Assembly (NCBI RefSeq): GCF_000426765.1
Contig: NZ_KE384566.1
Location: 372,001 to 436,000, forward strand
DNA length: 64,000 nucleotides
Source of the DNA: Vibrio litoralis DSM 17657
Lineage (GTDB): Bacteria > Pseudomonadota > Gammaproteobacteria > Enterobacterales > Vibrionaceae
Direction of reading: 5' to 3'
The notes below the pieces were generated by a model that was not told where the DNA came from, searched no databases, and saw only the letters and a program-made list of their open reading frames with translations. Position numbers and translations under genes: made by a program. Shown here one piece after another: positions 9,276-18,116 of the stretch. The first letter of the stretch is position 1. Every line of letters starts with the position of its first letter.

Positions 9276-11630
9276 ATGAACTTGGAGCGTTCCGAGCGTA
9301 TCGAGATTCCCGTATTACCCCTACGTGATGTTGTGGTTTACCCACACATGGTCATTCCACTTTTTGTTGGCCGTGAAAAGTCGATTCAATGTTTAGAGAC
9401 CGCAATGGATACCAACAAGCAAGTTTTGTTGGTGGCTCAAAAAGATGCGGAAACCGATGAACCCAACATCGATGACTTGTTTTCAACAGGTACAGTTGCC
9501 ACTATCTTGCAGTTATTGAAATTGCCTGATGGTACGGTAAAAGTATTGGTTGAAGGGCAGCAGCGTGCCAAAGTGCATGCTTTTTCTAATGAAGAATTCT
9601 TCACTGCCGATGCTGAATATTTAGCCACCCCTGAAATTGATGAGCGCGAACAAGAAGTCATTGTTCGTAGCGCAATTAATCAATTTGAAGGCTTTATCAA
9701 GCTAAATAAAAAGATCCCACCAGAGGTTCTGACTTCGCTTAATGGTATTGATGAAGCTGCGCGCCTTGCAGATACCATCGCCGCTCATATGCCATTAAAA
9801 CTCAATGATAAACAACGTGTGCTTGAAATCACCGATGTCGTTGAACGCCTAGAGTTTTTAATGGGTATGATGGAGTCAGAAATTGACTTGTTACAAGTTG
9901 AAAAACGCATCCGCGGCCGTGTTAAAAAGCAGATGGAAAAATCCCAACGCGAGTACTATTTGAATGAGCAAATGAAAGCCATTCAAAAAGAACTTGGCGA
10001 TATGGACGATGCTCCAGATGAATTCGAAGCTCTGCAAAAGAAAATCGAAGACGCGAAAATGCCAAAAGAAGCTCGCGAAAAAACCGAGCAAGAGCTACAA
10101 AAGTTGAAAATGATGTCGCCAATGTCGGCAGAAGCAACCGTGGTTCGTGGTTATATCGACTGGATGGTTGGTGTTCCTTGGGCGAAACGTTCTAAAGTGA
10201 AAAAGAATTTAGCGAAAGCTGAACAAGTGCTTAATGAAGACCACTATGGTCTAGAACGCGTGAAAGAACGTATTCTTGAGTACTTAGCGGTGCAAAACCG
10301 TATCAACAAGCTTAAAGGGCCAATTCTGTGCCTAGTTGGGCCTCCAGGTGTAGGTAAAACCTCCCTTGGGCGCTCAATTGCTGCCGCAACGGGTCGTAAA
10401 TACACTCGTATGGCGTTGGGTGGCGTGCGTGATGAAGCGGAAATCCGTGGTCACCGCCGTACTTATATCGGTTCTATGCCAGGTAAATTGATCCAAAAAA
10501 TGTCCAAAGTGGGCGTAAAAAACCCATTATTCCTATTGGATGAAATTGATAAAATGGCGTCAGATATGCGTGGTGATCCATCATCTGCATTGCTAGAAGT
10601 TCTTGACCCTGAGCAGAACAACTCATTTAACGATCATTACTTAGAAGTCGATTTCGACCTTTCTGATGTGATGTTTGTTGCGACGTCGAACTCAATGAAC
10701 ATTCCAGGTCCATTATTGGATCGAATGGAAGTGATTCGTTTGTCGGGCTATACCGAAGATGAAAAGCTCAACATTGCTAAAAGTCATTTAGTTGAAAAGC
10801 AAATTGAACGCAATGGTCTGAAGCCTCACGAAATTGTGATCGAAGACTCAGCGATTATCGGTATCATTCGCTACTACACACGTGAAGCTGGTGTACGTAG
10901 TCTTGAGCGAGAAATCTCGAAGATATGCCGTAAAGCGGTTAAAAATATCTTATTGAACAGCGAGCTAAAATCAGTAACCGTCACTATGGATAACTTGAAA
11001 GAGTATCTAGGGGTACAACGTTATGATTACGGTAAAGCGGATGAAAGCAACCGTATTGGTCAAGTGACGGGTCTTGCTTGGACTGAAGTGGGCGGTGACT
11101 TACTGACAATTGAAACACAATCCATGATTGGTAAGGGTAAATTAACTTATACTGGTTCACTGGGCGATGTGATGCAAGAGTCTATTCAGGCAGCCATGAC
11201 GGTGGTTCGCTCTCGTGCAGAAAAACTGGGTATTAACCCTGATTTCTATGAAAAACGCGATATTCATGTTCACGTACCAGAAGGGGCGACACCGAAAGAT
11301 GGTCCGAGTGCCGGTATCGCCATGTGTACTGCATTAGTCTCGAGCTTAACTGGTAATCCGGTACGTGCTGATGTAGCGATGACGGGTGAAATTACGCTAC
11401 GAGGTGAAGTGCTTCCGATCGGTGGTTTGAAAGAAAAATTGTTGGCAGCACACCGTGGTGGAATCAAGACGGTCATTATTCCAAAAGAAAATGAACGCGA
11501 CTTGGAAGATATTCCAGCCAATGTTATCGGTGATTTAAATGTTCGACCAGTACAATGGTTAGACGAAGTTTTACCGTTAGCTCTAGAAAATGACCCTACA
11601 GGTTGTGTGATTGAAGTCACAAACCAGTGA
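9276..11630 (+). CDS. lon: Lon ATP-dependent protease
   Basis: Homohexameric AAA+ serine protease that removes misfolded and regulatory proteins. I start at 9276 ([18 protein letters not shown]), giving 784 residues, the same as E. coli Lon; an in-frame ATG at 9249 would add nine unconserved residues. AGAGAG lies 5 bases upstream. Domains: N-terminal substrate domain (1-200), a charged coiled-coil (about 190-290), AAA+ with Walker A GPPGVGKT near 356 and Walker [11 protein letters not shown], and the C-terminal protease with Ser679 in [12 protein letters not shown] and the Lys of the Ser-Lys dyad in [10 protein letters not shown] near 722. Own heat-shock-like promoter and terminator: a single-gene unit. 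Confidence 0.98.
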   Translation: MNLERSERIEIPVLPLRDVVVYPHMVIPLFVGREKSIQCLETAMDTNKQVLLVAQKDAETDEPNIDDLFSTGTVATILQLLKLPDGTVKVLVEGQQRAKVHAFSNEEFFTADAEYLATPEIDEREQEVIVRSAINQFEGFIKLNKKIPPEVLTSLNGIDEAARLADTIAAHMPLKLNDKQRVLEITDVVERLEFLMGMMESEIDLLQVEKRIRGRVKKQMEKSQREYYLNEQMKAIQKELGDMDDAPDEFEALQKKIEDAKMPKEAREKTEQELQKLKMMSPMSAEATVVRGYIDWMVGVPWAKRSKVKKNLAKAEQVLNEDHYGLERVKERILEYLAVQNRINKLKGPILCLVGPPGVGKTSLGRSIAAATGRKYTRMALGGVRDEAEIRGHRRTYIGSMPGKLIQKMSKVGVKNPLFLLDEIDKMASDMRGDPSSALLEVLDPEQNNSFNDHYLEVDFDLSDVMFVATSNSMNIPGPLLDRMEVIRLSGYTEDEKLNIAKSHLVEKQIERNGLKPHEIVIEDSAIIGIIRYYTREAGVRSLEREISKICRKAVKNILLNSELKSVTVTMDNLKEYLGVQRYDYGKADESNRIGQVTGLAWTEVGGDLLTIETQSMIGKGKLTYTGSLGDVMQESIQAAMTVVRSRAEKLGINPDFYEKRDIHVHVPEGATPKDGPSAGIAMCTALVSSLTGNPVRADVAMTGEITLRGEVLPIGGLKEKLLAAHRGGIKTVIIPKENERDLEDIPANVIGDLNVRPVQWLDEVLPLALENDPTGCVIEVTNQ

Positions 11631-11657
11631 TATTCAACAAATTTAGTTAAAAGATTG

Positions 11658-11696
11658 ACGCTGACGAGACAGAAAATACTTGTCAGCGTTTTTTTT
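11658..11696 (+). terminator. intrinsic terminator after lon
   Basis: ACGCTGAC (11658-11665) pairs with GTCAGCGT (11682-11689) over a 16-base loop, followed by an eight-base T-run. Confidence 0.85.
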
Positions 11697-11866
11697 CAAG
11701 GCTAAGTTAAGTTTCGATAGACCTGAGCCAAGGGTTATTAGGGCGTAAGCCTTTTAAAAGCTGATTAAATAAAGGCCAGTCTAATTTTTATCTTTACTAC
11801 AACGACAATTTTTATTGGAACGATTACTATTAACATTTATGTTGGTAGCTAAAAGGGGAACAACAA

Positions 11867-12139
11867 GTGAATAAAACTCAACTAGTAGAAAAAATTGCAG
11901 GCGACGCAGATATCTCTAAAGCAGCTGCAGGCCGTGCACTAGACGCATTTATCGAAACGGTAACTGAAACACTAAAATCAGAAGACCAAGTAGCCCTAGT
12001 TGGCTTCGGTACTTTTAGCGTTCGTACTCGTGCAGCTCGCACTGGCCGCAACCCTAAAACAGGAGATGTTATCCAAATTGCTGAAGCAAAAGTACCAGCA
12101 TTCAAAGCAGGCAAAGCACTAAAAGACGCGTGTAACTAA
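11867..12139 (+). CDS. hupB: DNA-binding protein HU-beta
   Basis: Small nucleoid protein that bends DNA as an HU homo- or heterodimer. The 90 residues match the family exactly: helical dimerisation part ([20 protein letters not shown]...), then the beta-arm [21 protein letters not shown] with the conserved RNPKTG turn containing the intercalating proline, and C-terminal [15 protein letters not shown]. The start codon is GTG at 11867, preceded by AAAAGGGGAA. Position between lon and ppiD is the conserved gamma-proteobacterial location of hupB. Heavy use of preferred codons fits a highly expressed gene. Confidence 0.97.
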   Translation: MNKTQLVEKIAGDADISKAAAGRALDAFIETVTETLKSEDQVALVGFGTFSVRTRAARTGRNPKTGDVIQIAEAKVPAFKAGKALKDACN

Positions 12140-12178
12140 TTTGCCCCAATAAGTGTTTTCCCTTTTTGGCGAAAATTC

Positions 12179-12203
12179 TTGAGGTTTTTACGTCGAACCT
12201 CAA
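12179..12203 (+). terminator. hairpin in the hupB 3' region
   Basis: TTGAGGTT (12179-12186) pairs perfectly with AACCTCAA (12196-12203). No T-run; a second hairpin with T-run follows at 12217, so this is probably part of a structured 3' end. Confidence 0.5.
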
Positions 12204-12216
12204 TCTTTGTTTATCA

Positions 12217-12250
12217 AAAAGCGCATCTTACTGGTGCGCTTTTCTTTTTC
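12217..12250 (+). terminator. intrinsic terminator after hupB
   Basis: AAAAGCGCA (12217-12225) pairs with TGCGCTTTT (12235-12243), followed by CTTTTTC. Confidence 0.85.
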
Positions 12251-12342
12251 TGATATCATCGACACATATTTTTATTCTATCAAGCATAGGGTCGTAAGAC
12301 GCTGTAATTGGTAACCGACAGTATTTAGAGAGCAGTCAGACT

Positions 12343-14202
12343 ATGATGGATCGACTACGCGAAGGCGTAAATGGTATAGCAGTTAAAATTATACTTGTTT
12401 TAATTATCCTTTCTTTTGTATTTGCTGGTGTGGGCAGCTACTTAGTAGGCGGTGGTAGCACTACTGCTGCAAAAGTTGGTAACACTACTATCGACCGTGG
12501 CGCATTTGAGCAAGCGTATCAAAATGAACGCAACCGCATGCAGTCACAAATGGGTGAGTATTTCTCGACTCTGATGGCTGATCAGCAATACGTACAAACT
12601 TTCCGTAAAAGCGTGCTTGATCGCATGATCAACGATGTACTGCTTGAGCAATATGCACAGTCTTTAGGTTTACGTGTTAGCGATGACCAAGTTAGCCAAT
12701 TGATTTTGACCATGCCACAATTTCAAACTAATGGTCAGTTTGACCAAGAGATCTATGCGGCTACATTACGTCGCGCCGGTTTTAGTGCTGATAGCTTTGC
12801 GGAGTATTTACGTAAGGACCTACTGAAAAACCAAGTGATATCAGCGGTTCAAAATAGTGAATTCACACTGGACAATGAAGTTGAGCAGCAATCACAACTA
12901 CTTACTCAAACGCGTGATATTCAAACTATCACTCTTAACGTAGGTGAATTTGCGAACAAAGCTCAAGTGACTGATGAAGAGCTGCAATCGTACTATAAAA
13001 CGCATTCAGAGAACTTCGAGCGCCCTGAGCAGATGAAAGTGGCTTATGTTGAGCTTTCTGCAGAGCAGTTGAAAAAATCAATCCAAGTGACGGATGAAGA
13101 TGCTCAAGCTTACTATCAAGAGCACCTAGATAAATACTCAACCAAAGAGCAGCGTAAAGTACGTCATATTTTAATTAAAGATGACCAAGGAAAAGCTGAT
13201 GAAATCTTAGCGAAATTAAAAGCGGGTGAAGACTTTGCAACCGTCGCGCAAGAAAACTCTGAAGATGTTGGTAGCGCTAAACAAGGTGGCGATTTAGGTT
13301 GGATCGAAAAGGGTGTCATGGATCCTGCATTTGAAGACGCCGCGTTTGCCTTAGCTGCGAAAGGTGATATTTCTGAAGTTGTGAAATCAGATTTTGGTTA
13401 CCACATCATTCAACTAGAAGATGAAAATGCACCAGAAGCTAAACCGTATTCAGAAGTCGTTGCTGATATTAAAGCAGAGTTACTTGATGAAAAAGCGGTT
13501 GACCAATTTTACAAACTTCAAACTGAGCTAGAATCGGTTGCTTTTGAATCTCCAGATTCATTAGACGAGTCAGCGAAGGTGATTGGTCAGAAGATCCAGA
13601 CGACAGATTTTATTTCTCAAGCCGATGCACCTGAAGTATTAAAAGTACCTGCCGTTGCTCAAGCATTAGAAAGTGCTGATGTTAAGCAAGAAGGCATGAA
13701 CTCTGAAGTGTTAGAGATTGCTCCTGAGCATGTCATTGTGGTGCGTGTTAATGAAGTTCGCGATGAAACATTATTGCCTCTTGAAGAAGTAAAAGACCAA
13801 GTGAACGCGCACTTGCTTGCAACCAAAGGCGAGCAGAATGCCCTTGATTTAGCTTCTAAAGTGGTGACATCACTACAAAAAGGCGATGACAGCGTGTTAG
13901 CTGACAATCAACTAAGTTTTGCTGATGAGCAGAATGTTGACCGTCGTTCACCATTGGCACAAAACGTATTTGCTCTGCCGCACCCTGAAGATGGCTCAGC
14001 GACATACGGCCAAACTAAAGATGAGCAAGGTAATATCGTTATTGTTAAGCTGAATAAAGTAACAACAGGCAGCGATGCTCAGTTTGAGCAACAAATTGGT
14101 TCTCAGTTACTACGTATGAATAACCAACAAGATTTAGAAGTGATTTTAAATTCATTGCGTCAATCAACATCAGTGGAATACCACGGTCTTGAGCAACAAT
14201 AA
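12343..14202 (+). CDS. ppiD: periplasmic folding chaperone PpiD
   Basis: Inner-membrane-anchored periplasmic chaperone that sits at the SecYEG exit and helps newly translocated proteins fold. The 619 residues start MMDRLREGVNGIAVK, then one membrane helix (about 13-35, IILVLIILSFVFAGVGSYLVGGG), an N-terminal SurA-like helical part, a PpiC parvulin domain at about 265-360 (RKVRHILIKDD...GGDLGWIEKGVMDPAF...GYHIIQLED) and a C-terminal helical region. Length agrees with E. coli (623). ATGATG start with GAGAGCAG upstream. Standard position after hupB, but as a separate unit. Confidence 0.96.
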   Translation: MMDRLREGVNGIAVKIILVLIILSFVFAGVGSYLVGGGSTTAAKVGNTTIDRGAFEQAYQNERNRMQSQMGEYFSTLMADQQYVQTFRKSVLDRMINDVLLEQYAQSLGLRVSDDQVSQLILTMPQFQTNGQFDQEIYAATLRRAGFSADSFAEYLRKDLLKNQVISAVQNSEFTLDNEVEQQSQLLTQTRDIQTITLNVGEFANKAQVTDEELQSYYKTHSENFERPEQMKVAYVELSAEQLKKSIQVTDEDAQAYYQEHLDKYSTKEQRKVRHILIKDDQGKADEILAKLKAGEDFATVAQENSEDVGSAKQGGDLGWIEKGVMDPAFEDAAFALAAKGDISEVVKSDFGYHIIQLEDENAPEAKPYSEVVADIKAELLDEKAVDQFYKLQTELESVAFESPDSLDESAKVIGQKIQTTDFISQADAPEVLKVPAVAQALESADVKQEGMNSEVLEIAPEHVIVVRVNEVRDETLLPLEEVKDQVNAHLLATKGEQNALDLASKVVTSLQKGDDSVLADNQLSFADEQNVDRRSPLAQNVFALPHPEDGSATYGQTKDEQGNIVIVKLNKVTTGSDAQFEQQIGSQLLRMNNQQDLEVILNSLRQSTSVEYHGLEQQ

Positions 14203-14233
14203 TCGATATTGATTAGTATCGAGTAATACATAC

Positions 14234-14262
14234 AAAGGCTGCCTTAGGGTGGCCTTTTTACT
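14234..14262 (+). terminator. probable terminator after ppiD
   Basis: AAAGGC (14234-14239) pairs with GGCCTTT (14251-14257) with an imperfect inner stem, followed by TT and a T-rich stretch. Weaker than its neighbours. Confidence 0.6.
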
Positions 14263-14439
14263 TTTTGGGGTGTCATAGATAACTAACTCATTGACGTTTA
14301 TGGCTCACTGAAATATGTAATTAATATGTTTGTGAGTAGTCTGCAATTTGGTGATGGCTCCCATGTCCATTTTTAAGACAAATCGACATAGTAATTTCAT
14401 TTAGTCTTTTCCTTTTAGCGCTCGAAAAGGAGAGAAAAA

Positions 14440-14733
14440 ATGATGTTATTACGTTTATGTCTAGTCATGTTGCTGTCGATTGGTAGTGTGTCCAATATGG
14501 CTTTTGCCAATACCGAAGCATCGCATGATGGCATTGAGATCACGGTCAATATCAATACCGCTAGTGCCGAAGAAATTGCCACTATGTTGAATGGTATTGG
14601 TGACAAAAAGGCACAAGATATTGTGGAATATCGTGAAGCCAATGGTAGTTTCAAATCGCTTGATGAGTTAACACAAGTAAAAGGAATCGGTGAGACCACA
14701 GTAGAAAAGAACAAACAGCGCATTTTGCTTTAG
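14440..14733 (+). CDS. ComEA-like helix-hairpin-helix protein
   Basis: A 97-residue exported protein: signal peptide (about 1-24, MMLLRLCLVMLLSIGSVSNMAFA) followed by a single ComEA-type helix-hairpin-helix domain with VNINTASAEEIATMLNGIG and a second hairpin VKGIGETTVEKNKQRI. Proteins of this type bind double-stranded DNA in the periplasm; in V. cholerae a ComEA ratchet pulls DNA in during natural transformation. The very strong site AAAGGAGAG precedes the ATG. E. coli YbaV occupies a similar place near ppiD, so orthology to ybaV rather than the dedicated competence comEA is possible; I cannot decide this from sequence. Confidence 0.88.
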   Translation: MMLLRLCLVMLLSIGSVSNMAFANTEASHDGIEITVNINTASAEEIATMLNGIGDKKAQDIVEYREANGSFKSLDELTQVKGIGETTVEKNKQRILL

Positions 14734-14816
14734 TCTTCTTACCGCTGAAGTAAAACTGAACTGTCGTCTGATTAGATTGATATCATTTGAACAGTTAAAT
14801 ATTTTAATCTTAAATT

Positions 14817-14850
14817 AAGAGCCTTTCACTGCGGTGTGAGGCTCTTTTAT
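14817..14850. terminator. bidirectional terminator between comEA-like gene and rhombosortase
   Basis: AAGAGCCT (14817-14824) pairs with AGGCTCTT (14839-14846), with an inner TCAC/GTGT pair. TTTTAT follows on the plus strand and TTAATTTAAG on the minus strand. Confidence 0.8.
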
Positions 14851-15404
14851 TTATTAGTCTCTAGTTGTTTAGGTTTTATGCTAACGGCAAGCACAACGCC
14901 GGATATTGCGCCAAATAGGTGAGCATCAATAGCAACTTTAGCGTCAATTAATGCTTCACTGCCCGTCGCTGAGCCGAACCATTGTTCCCAGAGGATTTTT
15001 GCAGTTAAACCGATTAACAGTAGCGCGTTGCTTTTTCGGCCCAATCGATATTCGACAAGTGCATAAAATGCAAATAAGCCGTGCAACACACCAGATAAAC
15101 CAACGTATATTTGCATTGAGGTAAACAGAAGTAGACTACCTACGCTAAGACACAAGCCGATGAATACCAGTAAAAATTGTCGCGCTTCGATGTGAGCACG
15201 AAAAATAAAGCTGATAATCCATAAGCCCAATAGGTTCATCGAGAGGTGATAGAGATTGGTATGGGTTAAGTTTCCTGTTACGATCCGCCACCATTGACCC
15301 GTCATAATGGCGTTATGATCCCATTGCATCCACCCTTGCAAACTCGGTAGTTGGGATAGACCCATTAGTACGCTAATGCTGAAAAGTAAAAGGATCGCTC
15401 TCAT
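14847..15404 (-). CDS. rrtA: rhombosortase (rhomboid-family GlyGly-CTERM protease)
   Basis: Intramembrane serine protease of the rhomboid superfamily, about 185 residues and six hydrophobic segments. Catalytic Ser lies in VGLSGVLHGLF and the catalytic His in DAHLFGAISG, the rhomboid Ser-His pair; WWRIVTGNLTHTNLYHLSMNL is the conserved second-helix region. Rhombosortases cleave GlyGly-CTERM tails from secreted proteins such as the VesB protease of V. cholerae so they can leave by type II secretion. I favour the start at 15404 because GAGA lies 7-8 bases upstream; ATG at 15410 is close behind, and an upstream frame to 15539 is probably non-coding for this gene because it lies opposite the DTW gene. 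Confidence 0.88.
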   Translation of the reverse strand: MRAILLLFSISVLMGLSQLPSLQGWMQWDHNAIMTGQWWRIVTGNLTHTNLYHLSMNLLGLWIISFIFRAHIEARQFLLVFIGLCLSVGSLLLFTSMQIYVGLSGVLHGLFAFYALVEYRLGRKSNALLLIGLTAKILWEQWFGSATGSEALIDAKVAIDAHLFGAISGVVLAVSIKPKQLETNK

Positions 15405-15408
15405 TCCC

Positions 15409-16029
15409 ATGTCTCGATATTGTTTACAATGTGGAAAGGCTAATAATGCCTGTATTTGTGATTGGATTAAACCAATAGATTGCTCGATACGAGTGGTGAT
15501 CTTGCAGCATCCTAGCGAATCTAAAAGGCCAATGGGCACGGCAAAAATACTGCAATTAAGTTTGAGTCAATGTGATATCTGGGTTGGTGAAGACTTTTCG
15601 CAACACCCAGAGTTAAACGTCTTACTACAAGATGAGCAAACTGAGTCGCTAATTCTATACCCAAGCGACAATAGTCAATCATTGGAAAGCGTTGCTTTGA
15701 GATGTGATGAACTCTCTGCCGAGAATAAACGCTTATGCTTGATTTTACTGGATGGTACCTGGAAGAAAGCCTATAAAATGTGGCAGCTTTCGAGCAACTT
15801 ACATTCACTGCCGTGTGTGTCGCTACCGAGTCACTTGCAAGGTAATTACCGCATCAGAAAGGCACCTACAGAGCAGCACCTCTCTACCGTTGAGGCTGGC
15901 TTTCATGCATTATCAGCTATCAAGCCGCAAGTTGATTTCTCACCATTAGTTACCGCATTTACCAATATGGTCGATTTTCAGATCTCCCAAATGCCAGAAG
16001 GGGTCTTTGAGCGTAATTACAACACTTAA
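15409..16029 (+). CDS. DTW-domain protein, probable tRNA acp3U synthase (TapT-like)
   Basis: DTW proteins transfer the 3-amino-3-carboxypropyl group of S-adenosylmethionine to uridine in tRNA; E. coli TapT (YfiP) modifies U47. The 206 residues begin with a zinc-type Cys cluster (CLQCGKANNACICDW) and contain the family motif LLDGTWKKAYKM at about 120-131 and a C-terminal STVEAGFHAL segment. I start at 15409 (MSRYCLQC), as in relatives; an in-frame ATG at 15376 adds 11 residues. The start is only 4 bases from the rhombosortase start on the other strand, so the promoters of both genes must lie inside one another. No strong ribosome site is seen (AGGA is 14 bases away). Confidence 0.85.
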   Translation: MSRYCLQCGKANNACICDWIKPIDCSIRVVILQHPSESKRPMGTAKILQLSLSQCDIWVGEDFSQHPELNVLLQDEQTESLILYPSDNSQSLESVALRCDELSAENKRLCLILLDGTWKKAYKMWQLSSNLHSLPCVSLPSHLQGNYRIRKAPTEQHLSTVEAGFHALSAIKPQVDFSPLVTAFTNMVDFQISQMPEGVFERNYNT

Positions 16030-16059
16030 ACCATAACCCTAAGTTTAATAAGAATAATC

Positions 16060-17430
16060 TTAAAACGACACATGAGCCGAGAATAACTGCTGATGAACTT
16101 TTTGTGCATAGCCATCGGTCATTGCTGAAATATAGTCGGCTAAAATTCGGGTTCCACCTTGATGATCTTGTTCCGCTTCTTGCCATTTTTGTTTGGTCGC
16201 TTCCGGCAATAAGCGCATAGGATCGGCATTGAGCGCTTCAAATATATCCATGATGATTTGCTGCCCTTTATATTCAAATTGCTGAACTTCCGGCACATGA
16301 ATCACATATTGATTTACAAAGCTTTTAAACACTTCTAATGCATAAGCCATCGGAGCGTCTAAATAAGCATTAATATTCAGTAATGGCTCATCAAAAGCGG
16401 TCTCTGAGTAAACTGGCTTTAGGGCGATACTTGTAAGTAGCGCATTTACAATGCCACCAATCGCATCCTTACGCTCATGATGTTTGCCTGAGAACAGTTT
16501 ATCACTGAGGGTGTTGATGTTTTTCTCAAACCACTGATCACCGCACTCTGCAAGCTTGCTCGCCGCACCTTCTTGCCATTGTTTACGGTTAACCATGTTT
16601 AAAACAATCGCATCTTCTAAGTCATGAACGCCATACGCAATGTCGTCGGCTAATTCCATAATAGAGCAGTCTAATGATTTAAAACGCGTTTTGTAATGGC
16701 TATAGGGACTAGGTTCAGGTTGGCTACGTTTGGTGCTCAATAACACTTTGTCATGCTCAGATAATGGGGCCAGCACCCAATCTAAAAATGGACTATCAAT
16801 ATCGTAGATGCCTTTTGCCGGTAACCAGTCTTGCGCTTTAAGTTGCCTTGGAGTTGCCACATCTTTTGGTCGGTGATTGCTTTGTACTTGGCTTATCAGC
16901 GCGGGGTACTTCAATAAACCGAGCAGCGTTCGCCGAGCTAAATTCATACCGTGATGTTCAGTATAGGGCTCTAATTGAGTCATGATACGAAAGGTTTGCG
17001 CATTGCCTTCAAAGCCGCCGTGATTACGTAACATATAATTGAGCGCCACTTCGCCACCATGACCAAAAGGAGGATGGCCGATATCATGCGCCAAACATAA
17101 GGTTTCAATTAAGCTGGCCGGAGGCAGTAAGTCATTATATTCAGGCTGTTTTTGTTTAACCTGCTCGAGAATACCACTGCCAATTTGTGATACTTCAAGT
17201 GAGTGGGTTAAGCGAGTGCGGTAAAAATCATTTAAGCCAGTTCCATGAACTTGAGTTTTGGCTTGCAGGCGGCGAAATGCTGCAGAGTGCAATACTCGTG
17301 CACGATCTCGTTGGTAAACATCACGGTGATCATTACGTCTTAGCTTTTGCTCATTATTGATGCGAGCTTGCCATTCCTTTTGACTAATGGCAGAAATCAT
17401 ATTAATGGTTTTTTTTGACTTATCTTCCAT
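16060..17430 (-). CDS. dgt: dGTP triphosphohydrolase-like HD protein
   Basis: HD-superfamily dNTP triphosphohydrolase; the family splits dNTPs to deoxynucleoside and triphosphate, and E. coli Dgt also restricts phage growth. The 456-residue protein shows the metal-binding set: His76 in RTRLTHSLEVSQIG, His115-Asp116 and His119/His124 in AHDIGHPPFGHGGE, and Asp in MELADDIAYGVHDLED. It is shorter than E. coli Dgt (505) and closer to the Dgt-like subfamily, so exact substrate preference is uncertain. AAGGTT precedes the ATG; a second ATG at 17400 lacks a site. Only 14 bases from yfbR, another HD nucleotidase, so the two form a nucleotide-pool operon. Confidence 0.92.
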   Translation of the reverse strand: MEDKSKKTINMISAISQKEWQARINNEQKLRRNDHRDVYQRDRARVLHSAAFRRLQAKTQVHGTGLNDFYRTRLTHSLEVSQIGSGILEQVKQKQPEYNDLLPPASLIETLCLAHDIGHPPFGHGGEVALNYMLRNHGGFEGNAQTFRIMTQLEPYTEHHGMNLARRTLLGLLKYPALISQVQSNHRPKDVATPRQLKAQDWLPAKGIYDIDSPFLDWVLAPLSEHDKVLLSTKRSQPEPSPYSHYKTRFKSLDCSIMELADDIAYGVHDLEDAIVLNMVNRKQWQEGAASKLAECGDQWFEKNINTLSDKLFSGKHHERKDAIGGIVNALLTSIALKPVYSETAFDEPLLNINAYLDAPMAYALEVFKSFVNQYVIHVPEVQQFEYKGQQIIMDIFEALNADPMRLLPEATKQKWQEAEQDHQGGTRILADYISAMTDGYAQKVHQQLFSAHVSF

Positions 17431-17444
17431 GATCTTAACCTTAC

Positions 17445-18038
17445 TTAACTGATTTCATCGAGCGTAAGCTGAAAGCTCGGTGCAAACACATCTAAGAAAT
17501 AACGCATCTCAGGAGTCTCACGCTCTTTCAATGTGGTTTCTAAACGACTTTTTGCTTGCTCAAATTCATGGTTGCCTGCCGATAGTTCTTCTAAACATTT
17601 TAAATAAGCACATAAACTATCAGCTTGTTTTACCATAGCTTTATCGTCCGCATCAATTTCTTCGCTCATCAGGAAGGGTGCAAAATCTTGTTGAAATTCT
17701 TCCGGTAGCATAGAGACCAATTTTTTCTCTGCAGCGAGCTCAATTTTTTTGTATTCGTTAGCAATCGCTGGGTTGTAGTATTTAACTGGAGTCGGCAGAT
17801 CGCCAGTGAGCACTTCACTGGTATCGTGATACATACCGAGTAATGCAATTCGCTCAGGGTTTACGTTACCGCCAAACTTTTTATTTTTAATGATCGCCAA
17901 GGCATGGCCAACGAATGCCACTTGAAGGCTATGCTCTGAAATATTTTCTGCTGAAATAGAACGCATTAAAGGCCAACGTTGGATCAGTTTCATGCGGGCA
18001 AGGTGAGCGAAAAAATGACTAGGTTGAGGTGCGGTCAT
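17445..18038 (-). CDS. yfbR: 5'-deoxynucleotidase YfbR
   Basis: HD-domain phosphohydrolase that removes phosphate from deoxyribonucleoside 5'-monophosphates. The 197 residues align along the full length with E. coli YfbR (199): [21 protein letters not shown], metal ligands His36 in SEHSLQVA and His71-Asp72 with Glu75 in [20 protein letters not shown], and the distal Asp in [17 protein letters not shown]. Ends LTLDEIS as in E. coli. GGAGGT-like sequence GGAGGTATCTC lies before the ATG. Downstream gene dgt starts 14 bases later, and alaA lies upstream beyond a terminator. Confidence 0.96.
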   Translation of the reverse strand: MTAPQPSHFFAHLARMKLIQRWPLMRSISAENISEHSLQVAFVGHALAIIKNKKFGGNVNPERIALLGMYHDTSEVLTGDLPTPVKYYNPAIANEYKKIELAAEKKLVSMLPEEFQQDFAPFLMSEEIDADDKAMVKQADSLCAYLKCLEELSAGNHEFEQAKSRLETTLKERETPEMRYFLDVFAPSFQLTLDEIS

Positions 18039-18083
18039 GAGATACCTCCGAGAATAATGGGTTAATTAAGTTTGAATGCAAAA

Positions 18084-18108
18084 CAGGCTTCCCATGGTGA
18101 GAAGCCTG
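18084..18108 (-). terminator. intrinsic terminator after alaA
   Basis: On the minus strand CAGGCTTC and GAAGCCTG (18101-18108 and 18084-18091) form a perfect 8-base stem, followed by TTTTGC. It separates alaA from yfbR-dgt, perhaps incompletely because the T-run is short. Confidence 0.75.
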
Positions 18109-18116
18109 CGTGTTAA

